The translations under genes were made by a program, and so were the position numbers. The notes beneath the pieces are model-generated. The model was not told where the DNA came from. It was given only the letters and a program-made list of their open reading frames with translations, and made no database searches. A stretch of DNA of 55,551 nucleotides from Candidatus Melainabacteria bacterium (GTDB lineage Bacteria; Cyanobacteriota; Vampirovibrionia; Vampirovibrionales; Vampirovibrionaceae): assembly GCA_902168245.1 (NCBI GenBank), contig CABHPA010000019.1, positions 1-55,551 of the forward strand, written 5' to 3'. Of the stretch, positions 27,123-35,005 are shown one piece after another. Position 1 is the stretch's first letter. Each line of letters begins with the position of its first letter.

Positions 27123-27479
27123 TTATTCAGAGTAGCAAGCGCACTGGGTGGGTGTTTCAAACACGCACACCTTGGTGATTTCAGGAACGTTTTTCTTAAT
27201 GCGCTGATAGGTGTAGCGGGCTATGTATTCCGCGCTGGGGCTTTCACCGTTAAAGCCGGGGAAGGTGTTCAGGTCGGTGTGATCCAGATCGTCCACCACT
27301 TCACTCAATTCCGCTTTCAAAACCGTGAAGTCAAAGGCCACATTGGCCTTGTCCAAGGTGTCTTTTTTGGCGAAGACCTGCACCACATAGTTATGTCCAT
27401 GCGGATTTTCGCATTTGCCTCGATAGTTCAGCAAATGGTGCGCGGCGGCAAAATGTTTTTCAACCATAACTTCAAACAT
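27123..27479 (-). CDS. queD: 6-carboxy-tetrahydropterin synthase QueD / PTPS family
   Basis: A 118-residue T-fold enzyme. QueD makes 6-carboxy-tetrahydropterin from dihydroneopterin triphosphate for preQ0/queuosine. Zn ligands are the first His in AAAHHLLNY and the HGH of GKCENPHGHNY, with the catalytic Cys of the CxxxHGH signature. LDHTDLN and GESPSAEYIA are typical too. ATG 27479 gives the family N-terminus (MFEVMVEKHFAAAHH). No preQ1 riboswitch was recognised upstream. A eukaryote-like PTPS role in biopterin synthesis is the alternative. Confidence 0.88.
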   Translation of the reverse strand: MFEVMVEKHFAAAHHLLNYRGKCENPHGHNYVVQVFAKKDTLDKANVAFDFTVLKAELSEVVDDLDHTDLNTFPGFNGESPSAEYIARYTYQRIKKNVPEITKVCVFETPTQCACYSE

Positions 27480-27627
27480 ACTGAATGATTTAACACGTCT
27501 GTAGCGGGCATGCAAGTTTATACAAACAAAAGACCCCTGGCGAATCTCCTCTGAAGCCGTATCAATGAAACGCGCCTGGGGGAAAAGAAGCGTAACATTG
27601 CTTGGCTGGGTTTGGCGGGCGGCTCTG

Positions 27628-28353
27628 TTAAACCAAACCTTCCTTCAACGCTTTGACCGCCACCTGGGTACGATCGTCCACGGCCAACTTCTGGATGATA
27701 TTGGCCACGTGCGCCTTGGCCGTATGACTGGAAACCTTGAGCAGGGCGGCAATCTCTTTGTTGCTTTTGCCGCCCACAATCAGCTTCAGCACTTCGTATT
27801 CCCGCTCGGTCAGCTCCGTATTGTAACGTCGCTTGGAGTGAGATGATTTTTCCTCGGCAACCGCATCAGCCGAGAAAGGAGCGGCCTCCTCCGGCTTTGC
27901 GCCCTCTCCGGGCAAAGACTGCATGACCAGCCGGGCAATCGCCGGATCCAGCCAGATGGCACCTTCCAGAACCATATCCAGCACCTGATGCAGGCGTTCA
28001 ATCTTGATATCCTTCATGCAATAGGCGTCCGCACCGGCAGCCAGGGAGGCCAGCACCTCCTCCGGGTTGTTGAGGGACGTCAGGATAATCACCTTGACCT
28101 CGGGAAGTTCCTGTTTAATCAGCCGGGTGGCGGTAATCCCGTCCATCACCGGCATGCCAATATCCATCAGCACAATATCCGGCTTTTCCGACAGGGCAAG
28201 ATCCACGCCTTCCTGACCGTTCTGGGCTTCTCCCACCACCTGGATGCGTTCCCGATCAGACAAGGCCATGCTGAGGCCATAGCGGGCCAACTCATGATCT
28301 TCCACAATCAGGAGGCGGATATCGTGTTGTCGGGTGGTGGAGGTTCCTGTCAT
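27628..28353 (-). CDS. NarL/FixJ-type response regulator
   Basis: A 241-residue two-domain regulator. The receiver (about 12-130) has the acidic pair VEDHE, the phosphorylated Asp in IVLMDIGMPVMDG, Thr in ILTSL and Lys in YCMKDIK. An acidic linker rich in Pro/Glu/Ala is followed by a LuxR-type HTH (LTEREYEVLKLIVGGKSNKE, then VSSHTAKAHVANIIQKL). ATG 28353 has AAGGAG 8 bases upstream. It lies 19 bases downstream of the PAS kinase gene, so the two are almost certainly a cognate pair and the regulator a DNA-binding output. Confidence 0.93.
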   Translation of the reverse strand: MTGTSTTRQHDIRLLIVEDHELARYGLSMALSDRERIQVVGEAQNGQEGVDLALSEKPDIVLMDIGMPVMDGITATRLIKQELPEVKVIILTSLNNPEEVLASLAAGADAYCMKDIKIERLHQVLDMVLEGAIWLDPAIARLVMQSLPGEGAKPEEAAPFSADAVAEEKSSHSKRRYNTELTEREYEVLKLIVGGKSNKEIAALLKVSSHTAKAHVANIIQKLAVDDRTQVAVKALKEGLV

Positions 28354-28372
28354 GCGCTGGTCTCCTTCAATG

Positions 28373-29593
28373 TTAGGATGGCTGCTGCTTGGGAAAGGAT
28401 ACATAAAAATCGGTACCCTGGCCCACAACGCTTTCTACCCGAATGGCGCCGCCATGCAAGCGGGTAATCATTTTACAAATAGAAAGCCCCAGCCCCGAAC
28501 CGATTTTTTTACGAGTCTGCTGCACGGCGAAATAACGATCAAACAAGTGCGGCAGCACCTCCGGCGCAATGCCCGGCCCGTTGTCGCTTACCTGCAATTC
28601 AACGGCCTGCCCCAAATCCTGGGCAGAAACAGCCACCTCGCCACCGCCTTTTTGCATATGCTGAATGGCGTTTCCCACCAGGTTCACCAGCAGGCGGCGC
28701 AACTGGTCAGCGTCCGCCTCAATTGACCCGCAGGACGGCTTAAGCCGGTTCAGCAGCCGGATTTGCTTACTTTCAGCCAGAGGTTGCAGGGTTTCCAGGC
28801 ACTCGGCCACCACGTCAAACAGGGCCACCGGCGCGGGCAGCAGGCGGATTTTTCCGGCCTCGTACTCATAAATTTCCAGCAGCTTGTTCACCATTTCCAG
28901 CAAGTCGGCATTATTTTTAATCAGCCGCTCCGATAAGGGCTGAAGCTTCTCCGGCAGCTTGTCCCGCTGGGCATGCAGCAAATCCAGCGCCCGGCGTTCC
29001 GCCACCAATGGGGTTCGCAAATCGTGGGTCAACGCGGAAATAAAGGTCTCCCGCATCCGCTCGCTTTCCCGCAGCAGGTTCAAGGTTTCCTGAAGCTCCC
29101 GGTTAGCGGCCTCCAGCCTGGCAGTTCGCTCATGCACCCGCTCTTCCAGCCCTTCGTTCAGAACCCGCAACTCGTTTTCGATGCGCTTGAGATAGCTGAT
29201 ATCCTTGCGAATGGCGATATATTGGTACGGCTTGCCGGTTTGCGCATCCAGAAAGGGCACGATGGTGGTATCCACCCAGTACAGGGTTCCGTCCTTGGCC
29301 CGGTTGCAAATTTCCCCCCGCCAGACCTGCCCGCCGGATATTACTTTCCAGAGCGACTTGAAAAACGCCTTGGGATGGTACCCGGCATTAATAATGCGGT
29401 GGGTCTGCCCCAGTAATTCCTCGCGGGCGTACTTGGAAATTTCGCAGAACGTGTCGTTCACATAGGTAATCACGCCGCTGGCATCCGTCACGGCCACAAT
29501 CGCGGATTCATCCAGGGCAAATTTAATGTTCGCCAGATCTTTCAACGAGCGCTGCAACGCCTGTTGCTCATCCTGTAAGTTGGTTTGATCCAC
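28373..29593 (-). CDS. PAS-domain sensor histidine kinase
   Basis: About 406 residues, with no TM segment, so cytoplasmic. Order: a PAS/PAC domain (about 20-140, ITYVNDTFCEISKYAREELLG), a coiled coil (EGLEERVHERTARLEAANREL), HisKA with the phospho-accepting His in ALTHDLRTPLVAERRAL, and HATPase_c (N-box NLVGNAIQHM, G1 DNGPGIAPE, G2 GSGLGLSICKM). The start is uncertain: GTG 29593 with GGGGAG 11 bases away avoids overlap with the CBS gene; TTG 29650 is an alternative. A PAS next to a HisKA is suited to sensing redox, oxygen or light if a cofactor binds. Confidence 0.88.
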   Translation of the reverse strand: MDQTNLQDEQQALQRSLKDLANIKFALDESAIVAVTDASGVITYVNDTFCEISKYAREELLGQTHRIINAGYHPKAFFKSLWKVISGGQVWRGEICNRAKDGTLYWVDTTIVPFLDAQTGKPYQYIAIRKDISYLKRIENELRVLNEGLEERVHERTARLEAANRELQETLNLLRESERMRETFISALTHDLRTPLVAERRALDLLHAQRDKLPEKLQPLSERLIKNNADLLEMVNKLLEIYEYEAGKIRLLPAPVALFDVVAECLETLQPLAESKQIRLLNRLKPSCGSIEADADQLRRLLVNLVGNAIQHMQKGGGEVAVSAQDLGQAVELQVSDNGPGIAPEVLPHLFDRYFAVQQTRKKIGSGLGLSICKMITRLHGGAIRVESVVGQGTDFYVSFPKQQPS

Positions 29594-29610
29594 GTGGCAG
29601 ATAACTCCCC

Positions 29611-30123
29611 TTAATCGGAACATCCCCTGGATGAACAGGCTCCCTGGCAAGCGCCCGATTTCTCCCAGACTACCTTGAGCATATCAAATGTGGTGACAAT
29701 GCCAAGCACTAAATTATCGTGCGGATCGACCACGATGACGCGATGGATGCGGTTCTTCTGCATGGTTTCGGCCAGTTCGGCCAGCGGCGTTAACGGGTAA
29801 GCCGTCATCACGTTGCGGCTCATAAAGTCTTCCACGTAGCCGCCGGTCACGGTTTCCAAGTGGAAGCCCTCTTGCGCCAGCATCGTATCCAGGCGGGAAT
29901 CCTCAAACCAGGTGGGCAAATAGGAACGGTTCAGGCCGGAACTCAATATATCGGCCATGCTGATGACCCCGCACAGCACCCCGTCCTCATCCACAACCGG
30001 AACCCCGCTGATTCGGTTTTCCACCAGCAAGTCCTGCAATGCCTCGCAGGTCATGCCGGGATGGGCCGTAATGGGCCGGGAATTCATAATATCAATCGCA
30101 AAGCGTGGCTTGGTGGTTGTCAT
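29611..30123 (-). CDS. CBS-domain pair protein
   Basis: A 171-residue protein of two CBS motifs (Bateman module): AIDIMNSRPITAHPGMTCEA with VVDEDGVLCGVISMADILSS, then VEDFMSRNVMTAYPLTPLAE with VVDPHDNLVLGIVTTFDMLKV. Such modules bind adenosyl ligands (AMP, ATP, SAM) and report energy charge. A Cys-rich tail (CQGACSSRGCSD, three Cys) is unusual and could bind a metal or respond to redox. ATG 30123 fits the domain start. It lies 17 bases upstream of the PAS kinase gene and is likely in one operon with it. Confidence 0.88.
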   Translation of the reverse strand: MTTTKPRFAIDIMNSRPITAHPGMTCEALQDLLVENRISGVPVVDEDGVLCGVISMADILSSGLNRSYLPTWFEDSRLDTMLAQEGFHLETVTGGYVEDFMSRNVMTAYPLTPLAELAETMQKNRIHRVIVVDPHDNLVLGIVTTFDMLKVVWEKSGACQGACSSRGCSD

Positions 30124-30181
30124 TGGCCGGATGCTCCATTTTGAATTGTGTCGGAACGTAAGCAGGCTACGCCGCCCAGAC

Positions 30182-30221
30182 AAAAACCCTCGACACCTGC
30201 CGACCTGGACAGGCATCGAGG
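30182..30221 (-). terminator. Terminator-like hairpin in the CBS-operon leader
   Basis: On the minus strand CCTCGATGCCTG and CAGGTGTCGAGG pair as a 12-bp stem (two G-U pairs) around a 10-base loop, followed by GTTTTTG. It sits 59 bases before the CBS start codon and no minus-strand gene lies upstream, so it may be an attenuator of the CBS-kinase-regulator operon or end an unseen small RNA. The rest of the gap 30124-30472 shows only a weak plus-strand promoter. Confidence 0.5.
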
Positions 30222-30374
30222 ATAAGCAAAAACCAGACAAGCACTTGAGTGTGACGTTGGGTTTGCCAAGGGAGGCGCATTACATGATTCAGTATGCCAG
30301 CGACCCGTACCATTGAAATCGCGCTTTAAGGTATTAACAAAATGGCTAATGGCCGAGTCCGCAGAATGGGCAAT

Positions 30375-30403
30375 TTGAAGTAAACAGACTCACCCTAGAA
30401 TAA
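30375..30403 (+). promoter_or_regulatory. Weak promoter candidate for the winged-helix/UspA operon
   Basis: TTGAAG (30375-30380), then GAATAA after 17 bases or TAGAAT after 15. Imperfect, but it is the only candidate noticed in the gap before the tandem small genes. Confidence 0.3.
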
Positions 30404-30472
30404 AAAAAGGCGCATCGTCGCCAAAGATTTATGAGAGTCACCCCGCAACCAGCAAAGGAGCCAGAGGCCACT

Positions 30473-30883
30473 ATGACCGCAAGCTTTATGTTCAAGCACC
30501 AGGAAACCGTCATTACCGATGTGGGCCAATTGCCGCCATTCCAGGCAAAACCGGAAAAGGCGCTTAGCCTGCAAATTGCCCGGCACCTGAAGCAGGTTAT
30601 GAAAAACCTTGGGAAAGAGGCCAATATTACCTTAAAGCTGCCTTCGGCCATTCTGCTGGCGGATTTTTACCATTGCACCCCGCTGGATGTGCTGGATGCC
30701 CTGTTTACCCTTAAAAACCAGTTATACGAATACACCATGCCCGGCTTGGACGGCGAAATTACCCTGTACGGCCCCGTCGACGGGTGCGCCACCGGCAGGC
30801 AGATTCCGGCGTGGCTTTATCCCTGGGAACAAACGCACAAGCTGGCCGAAAACCCGCTGATTAATTTACTGAAAGAAAGGTAG
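30473..30883 (+). CDS. Small GntR-like winged-helix protein A
   Basis: A 136-residue protein with no clear family by length. Residues about 55-90 contain LPSAILLADFYHCTPLDVLD, then AL. This matches the GntR-type helix-turn-helix signature (LPSxxxLAxxF...xxVxxAL), placed in the C-terminal half and without any GntR effector domain. It is a paralogue of the next gene: over about 45 residues covering this motif 18 are identical, including LPS, the Cys after the second helix, LD, DAL and the YxY/LD that follow. ATG 30473 has AGAGG upstream. First gene of a three-gene run ending in a UspA protein. A transcription-factor or stress-adaptor role is inferred. Confidence 0.7.
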   Translation: MTASFMFKHQETVITDVGQLPPFQAKPEKALSLQIARHLKQVMKNLGKEANITLKLPSAILLADFYHCTPLDVLDALFTLKNQLYEYTMPGLDGEITLYGPVDGCATGRQIPAWLYPWEQTHKLAENPLINLLKER

Positions 30884-30890
30884 CCCAAAC

Positions 30891-31235
30891 ATGATGGAAC
30901 AGGCTGCGACACAAACCATAGCGCTGGGGCTGGAACACATGCCCGCATTTGAAATACCCGCCACCTCCCGCAAGGTGGTTCCACACCTGACGCAATACCT
31001 GATCGCCCTGCTGTCCAGGTTCAATCACCCGGTCACCTGCCTTGAGTTACCGTCCGTCACCAACCTGTCCGTATTTTTCAAATGCTCCCACCTCGATTTG
31101 TACGACGCGCTGCGCTCCTTTAGAGGACAAGGTTATGACTACCAGTTTCACAAGCTGGACAAACCCCTGAAGCTGTGGAGAAAAGCACCGATTGAATCTT
31201 CTATCGAAAAAAATGGCAAAAGGAGAGCCTTATGA
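30891..31235 (+). CDS. Small GntR-like winged-helix protein B (paralogue of A)
   Basis: A 114-residue paralogue of the preceding gene. It keeps LPSVTNLSVFFKCSHLDLYD, then AL, the same spacing to YDY and LD, and an N-terminal MPAFEI comparable to LPPFQA in A. It ends in a basic tail (KNGKRRAL). The shared Cys in the motif is notable. It starts 8 bases after A and overlaps the UspA gene by 4 bases (ATGA), so translation is coupled. Function unknown; A and B could form a heterodimer. Confidence 0.7.
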   Translation: MMEQAATQTIALGLEHMPAFEIPATSRKVVPHLTQYLIALLSRFNHPVTCLELPSVTNLSVFFKCSHLDLYDALRSFRGQGYDYQFHKLDKPLKLWRKAPIESSIEKNGKRRAL

Positions 31236-31678
31236 AAATCCTGCTTCCCGTCGATGGTTCCGAATGCTCGCTTAAAACACTGGAGTGGGCGGCCCGGACA
31301 TTTAACCCGAAGCAAACCGAATATTACCTGCTGAAAGTCATTTCCATCACCCCGGACATGATACAGGTGGAATATGACGTGACCGACGCCACCAAGGCGC
31401 TGAATATCGCCAAACATCAACTGGAAGAGGCCGGTTGCAAGGTGGCCCAAATCGCCTATATTTTTGGCGACATTGTGGATCGGATTTCCGATTACGCCGA
31501 TGAGATCGGGGCGGATCAGATCGTGATTGGCTCGCATGGCCGAACGGGGCTTAACAAACTGTTAATGGGCAGCGTCAGCATCGCGTTGATGGAACGCTGT
31601 TCCAGGTATCCGGTCACGGTATACCGCAACGTGGAAAAAGCGCCCACCCCAAAAACCGTGGTCAGTCTTCAAAAATAA
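31232..31678 (+). CDS. Universal stress protein (UspA family, ATP-binding type)
   Basis: A 148-residue single Usp domain. It starts MKILLPVDGSECS and has the ATP-binding signature G-2x-G-9x-G-S in GSHGRTGLNKLLMGSVS, followed by CSRYPVTVYRN. ATP-binding Usps are cytoplasmic dimers induced by growth arrest or oxygen and redox stress. It is coupled to the winged-helix protein B gene and followed by a strong inverted repeat, so A-B-uspA is one operon. A CBS protein and cytochrome bd nearby fit an energy-stress setting. Confidence 0.92.
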   Translation: MKILLPVDGSECSLKTLEWAARTFNPKQTEYYLLKVISITPDMIQVEYDVTDATKALNIAKHQLEEAGCKVAQIAYIFGDIVDRISDYADEIGADQIVIGSHGRTGLNKLLMGSVSIALMERCSRYPVTVYRNVEKAPTPKTVVSLQK

Positions 31679-31715
31679 AGATTAAATTCAACTCACGAAC
31701 ATCTCAACTTTGCGC

Positions 31716-31751
31716 TCAGGGGTGGCTTTGAATAATCAAAGCCACCCCTGA
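31716..31751 (+). repeat. Perfect 15-bp inverted repeat after the UspA gene
   Basis: TCAGGGGTGGCTTTG and CAAAGCCACCCCTGA, with a 6-base AATAAT loop, 38 bases past the stop. The stem is perfect but has no T tract on either strand, so it is either an RNA-stabilising/terminating hairpin or a protein-binding palindrome. Confidence 0.8.
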
Positions 31752-31927
31752 CGCCATTGTAAAGCTCGCATCGTCCGGCATTAGCAGGAAGCCTAATCAG
31801 CCATACTCCCGATAGCCAAATGGATGAGCGCCCGCTGGACTGAATGGGCAATTCCAATTCCGCCACCATCTCCTATTATGGGTTTAAAGGCACTGATCAC
31901 CGCAACTCTGCAGAAAGGGATTTCGCC

Positions 31928-32479
31928 ATGGCGTTTTCGCACCCTACCCGACATCTTCCCCACCTGGGCCGGGAGCTGTTTATTTTAATGATCGCGCTCT
32001 TTCTGCTGATGATCAGCTTAATGATCATCAATCTGGTTCGCCATCTTCCGCAGGAAAGAGCCGTTCCCCAGCCGGTTTTGGCCGGGCCTGCCGTACATGT
32101 CCACTTCAGCAGGTTGCAAGGCTCGCAAAGCATAACGGAACCCACATCGCGCGCGTTGCCGACTACCCTGCGCGATACCCCTCTTAAAGCCGCCCTGGCC
32201 CAATTATTGGCTGGCCCCAGCCGGAGCGAGCAGGCAGCAGGATTTTACAGCGAAATTCCCAAAGGAACCGAACTATTGGGGGTAAGCAACCGGAACGGAA
32301 TCGTCACCGTAAACCTCTCCCATGAATTTACCATTGGCGGCGGGGCCACCAGTATGATTCAACGGGTCAATGAGCTGAAAGACACCATTTATGCCGTGGA
32401 AGGCAAAACCAGGGTGCAAATCGCCATTGAAGGAAAACCCATTGAAACGCTGGGCGGGGAAGGCTTGGAAATTAATTAG
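31928..32479 (+). CDS. GerMN-domain protein, membrane-anchored
   Basis: A 183-residue protein with one TM anchor (ELFILMIALFLLMISLMIINL) and an extracytoplasmic GerMN domain (about 85-183): ALAQLLAGPSRSEQAAGF, PKGTELLGVSNRNGIVTVNL, and a GGGATSMIQRVNELKDTI segment. GerMN is named from the spore germination protein GerM but is widespread in non-sporulating bacteria, often with cell-wall genes. The frame opens 28 codons earlier; ATG 31928 is chosen for AAAGGGA 7 bases upstream and for giving a short cytosolic N-terminus. It is 95 bases before cydA, with no obvious terminator between. Confidence 0.85.
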   Translation: MAFSHPTRHLPHLGRELFILMIALFLLMISLMIINLVRHLPQERAVPQPVLAGPAVHVHFSRLQGSQSITEPTSRALPTTLRDTPLKAALAQLLAGPSRSEQAAGFYSEIPKGTELLGVSNRNGIVTVNLSHEFTIGGGATSMIQRVNELKDTIYAVEGKTRVQIAIEGKPIETLGGEGLEIN

Positions 32480-32574
32480 CGTTTGGAAAGAGTTTAAGAA
32501 TTCACAATGTTAAAAAGAACAAACCCGGTTACACTGAAACCGCACCTTCAGTCAATTACCCGGGAGGAAACCCC

Positions 32575-33969
32575 ATGATCCTCGATCCGGTTATTCTTTC
32601 TCGCTTGCAATTTGCCCTCACTATCAGCTTCCATTATATTTTTCCGGTTTTCAGCATTGGGCTGGGCTTAGTGCTGGCCATTATGGAAGGCTTATACCTG
32701 AAAACAGGCGATGAAAAATATCACCAGATGACCCATTTCTGGGTGTCCATTTTCGCGCTGATATTCGGGATTGGCGTGGCCAGTGGCATTGTGATGGAAT
32801 TCCAGTTCGGCACCAACTGGTCCAATTATTCCCGTTTTGTGGGCGATGTGTTCGGTAGCGCGCTGGCCGCCGAAGGGCTGTTCGCCTTCTTTTTGGAGTC
32901 CGGCTTTCTAGCCATCCTGTTGTTCGGGTGGGATAAGGTCAGCAAGAAAATGCATTTCCTTTCCACCGTTATGGTCGCGCTAGGAGCGCATTTCAGCGCC
33001 GTGTGGATTGTGGTTGCGAATTCCTGGCAGCAAACCCCGGCGGGCTTTCACATTGTCAGCCACAACGGGGTTGCCCGCGCGGAAATTACCGATTTCTGGG
33101 CCATGGTGTTCAACCCCTCGTCCATGGAGCGGTTGAGCCATGTCATTCTGGGCGCGTGGCTGGCCGGGGCTTTCCTGGTGCTGAGCATTAACGCGTTTTA
33201 CCTCATCAGAAACAAGCATGTGGAAATCGCCAAAGCGGGCATGAAGATTGGGCTGAGCGTGGCCGTGGCCGCCTCATTGCTCCAGTTGTTTACCGGGCAT
33301 GAATCCGCGCTGGTCGTCGCCAGGCACCAACCCGCCAAACTGGCCGCCATGGAAGGCCATTTTACTTCCGCCGAAGCCGCCAACCTGCACCTGTTCGGCT
33401 GGGTGGATGAAAAAGGTAATAAAACCGTTGGCCCTGCCATTCCAGGCGGACTGGGCTTTTTGGTTTCCGGTGATTTCCAGCAAAAAATAAAAGGGCTGGA
33501 CAGTTTCCCCAAAACGGAGCGCCCGCCCGTGCAAATCACCTTCCAGACGTTTCACTTAATGGTCGCCATCGGCATGGCGCTGATTGGCCTAAGTTTTCTG
33601 GGAGTGTGGATGCAGTGGCGCGGTACGCTATATACCTGTAAGCCTGTGCTGTGGCTCTTCGTCGCATCCGTGCTGCTACCGCAAATTGCCAACCAGGTGG
33701 GCTGGGCCGCGGCAGAAGTAGGACGGCAACCCTGGATTGTCTACGGCCTGCTCAGAACCAGCCATGGCATTTCGCCCATGGTGCATGCGGGGCAAATTCT
33801 GGCGTCTATCATCATGTTTTCCACCGTGTATTTACTGCTGTTTATTTTGTTCCTGTTCCTGCTGAACCGAAAAATTCAGAAGGGGCCGGTATTTAACGGA
33901 TTGAGCGGCGTTCATCATGATCCCAGGTTAACCGTGCAAAGCCGGGAGGGCGATATCAATGCTCTTTAG
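32575..33969 (+). CDS. cydA: Cytochrome bd quinol oxidase subunit I
   Basis: The catalytic subunit of cytochrome bd, a terminal oxidase that reduces O2 to water with quinol and has high oxygen affinity. At 464 residues it is the short Q-loop form. The heme-ligand His lies in [17 protein letters not shown], a second His region is HVILGAWL, and the conserved GRQPW is in [19 protein letters not shown]. About nine TM helices. GGGAGG lies before the ATG. It overlaps cydB by 11 bases. No cydX-like miniprotein follows cydB. Confidence 0.95.
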   Translation: MILDPVILSRLQFALTISFHYIFPVFSIGLGLVLAIMEGLYLKTGDEKYHQMTHFWVSIFALIFGIGVASGIVMEFQFGTNWSNYSRFVGDVFGSALAAEGLFAFFLESGFLAILLFGWDKVSKKMHFLSTVMVALGAHFSAVWIVVANSWQQTPAGFHIVSHNGVARAEITDFWAMVFNPSSMERLSHVILGAWLAGAFLVLSINAFYLIRNKHVEIAKAGMKIGLSVAVAASLLQLFTGHESALVVARHQPAKLAAMEGHFTSAEAANLHLFGWVDEKGNKTVGPAIPGGLGFLVSGDFQQKIKGLDSFPKTERPPVQITFQTFHLMVAIGMALIGLSFLGVWMQWRGTLYTCKPVLWLFVASVLLPQIANQVGWAAAEVGRQPWIVYGLLRTSHGISPMVHAGQILASIIMFSTVYLLLFILFLFLLNRKIQKGPVFNGLSGVHHDPRLTVQSREGDINAL

Positions 33970-34990
33970 TGGACTGGATTTGAATATCATCTGGTTTATC
34001 CTGGTTGGCACCCTGCTTACCGGCTACGCCATGCTGGACGGGTTTGACCTAGGCGTGGGCATTTTGCACCTGCTGACCAAGGGCGATGAGGAACGCAGGC
34101 TGATGCTCAATTCCATCGGCCCGGTATGGGACGGCAACGAGGTATGGCTCGTCACCGGCGGAGGGGCGCTGTTTGCGGCGTTCCCCGATGTGTACGCCAC
34201 CACATTTTCGGGCTTTTATATCCCGCTCATGCTATTGCTCGTCATGCTCATTTTTCGGGCGGTGGCTATTGAATTCAGGAGCAAGGAACCGATGCGCTGG
34301 TGGCGCAGCATGTGGGACGTCAGCTTTTCCATCAGTAGTTTATTAGGCGCTTTGATTCTGGGCGTAGCCCTGGGCAACGTGGCCTATGGCGTTCCGCTGG
34401 GAGCCGACAAGGAATTCCACGGCACGGTTTTAACGCTGCTGAACCCCTATGCCCTGCTGGTAGGCATTACCACCGTGGCTTTGTTCACCATGCATGCTTC
34501 CATTTACGTGGTGATGAAAACCGAAGGCGCGTTGCAGGAACGGGCCAAAGGCTGGATTAAAAACACCATCGCGGCCTTTGTGATTTGCTATATCATCACC
34601 ACCATGACCACGTTGCTATACGTGCCGCAAATGACCGATCACATCCGCAACCAGCCCGCGTTTTTCATCCTGGCCATCCTGAACATGCTGGCCATTGCCA
34701 ACATTCCCCGTGAAATTTACCATGGCCGGGAATTTCGAGCCTTTGTGTTTTCCTGTCTAAACATGGTCTTTCTGCTGGGCCTGTTCGGCTTGGGCGTATT
34801 CCCGTACCTGCTGCCGTCCAACCCGCATTTTGAGTTGGGGCTGAGCATTTACAACGCAGCATCCTCGCAAAAAACGCTGGGCATTATGCTGATGATCGCC
34901 CTGCTGGCCTTGCCGATGGTGTTATCGTATACAGCCAGCATTTACTGGGTTTTCCGGGGCAAGGTCAAGCTGAACGAAAAAAGCTATTAA
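33959..34990 (+). CDS. cydB: Cytochrome bd quinol oxidase subunit II
   Basis: A 343-residue, eight-helix integral membrane partner of CydA. Family motifs are GYAMLDGFDLGVGILHLL near the N-terminus, GPVWDGNEVWLVTGGGALFA, and AFPDVYATTFSGFYIPLML. Subunit II holds structural quinone/heme contacts and gives the heterodimer. The ATG overlaps the end of cydA. It converges with a secreted-protein gene 15 bases away. cydCD assembly genes are not in the window. Confidence 0.95.
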   Translation: MLFSGLDLNIIWFILVGTLLTGYAMLDGFDLGVGILHLLTKGDEERRLMLNSIGPVWDGNEVWLVTGGGALFAAFPDVYATTFSGFYIPLMLLLVMLIFRAVAIEFRSKEPMRWWRSMWDVSFSISSLLGALILGVALGNVAYGVPLGADKEFHGTVLTLLNPYALLVGITTVALFTMHASIYVVMKTEGALQERAKGWIKNTIAAFVICYIITTMTTLLYVPQMTDHIRNQPAFFILAILNMLAIANIPREIYHGREFRAFVFSCLNMVFLLGLFGLGVFPYLLPSNPHFELGLSIYNAASSQKTLGIMLMIALLALPMVLSYTASIYWVFRGKVKLNEKSY

Positions 34991-35005
34991 CCGCGATTGG
35001 TAAAA

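Noticed and set aside
27480..27627. PreQ1 riboswitch upstream of queD
   Set aside because: The conserved CUAxCAC-like stem and A-rich tail were not found in the leader.
32470..32575. Possible Rex or FNR operator upstream of cydA
   Set aside because: Only a single half-site (TTCACAA) is seen; the second half does not match at proper spacing.
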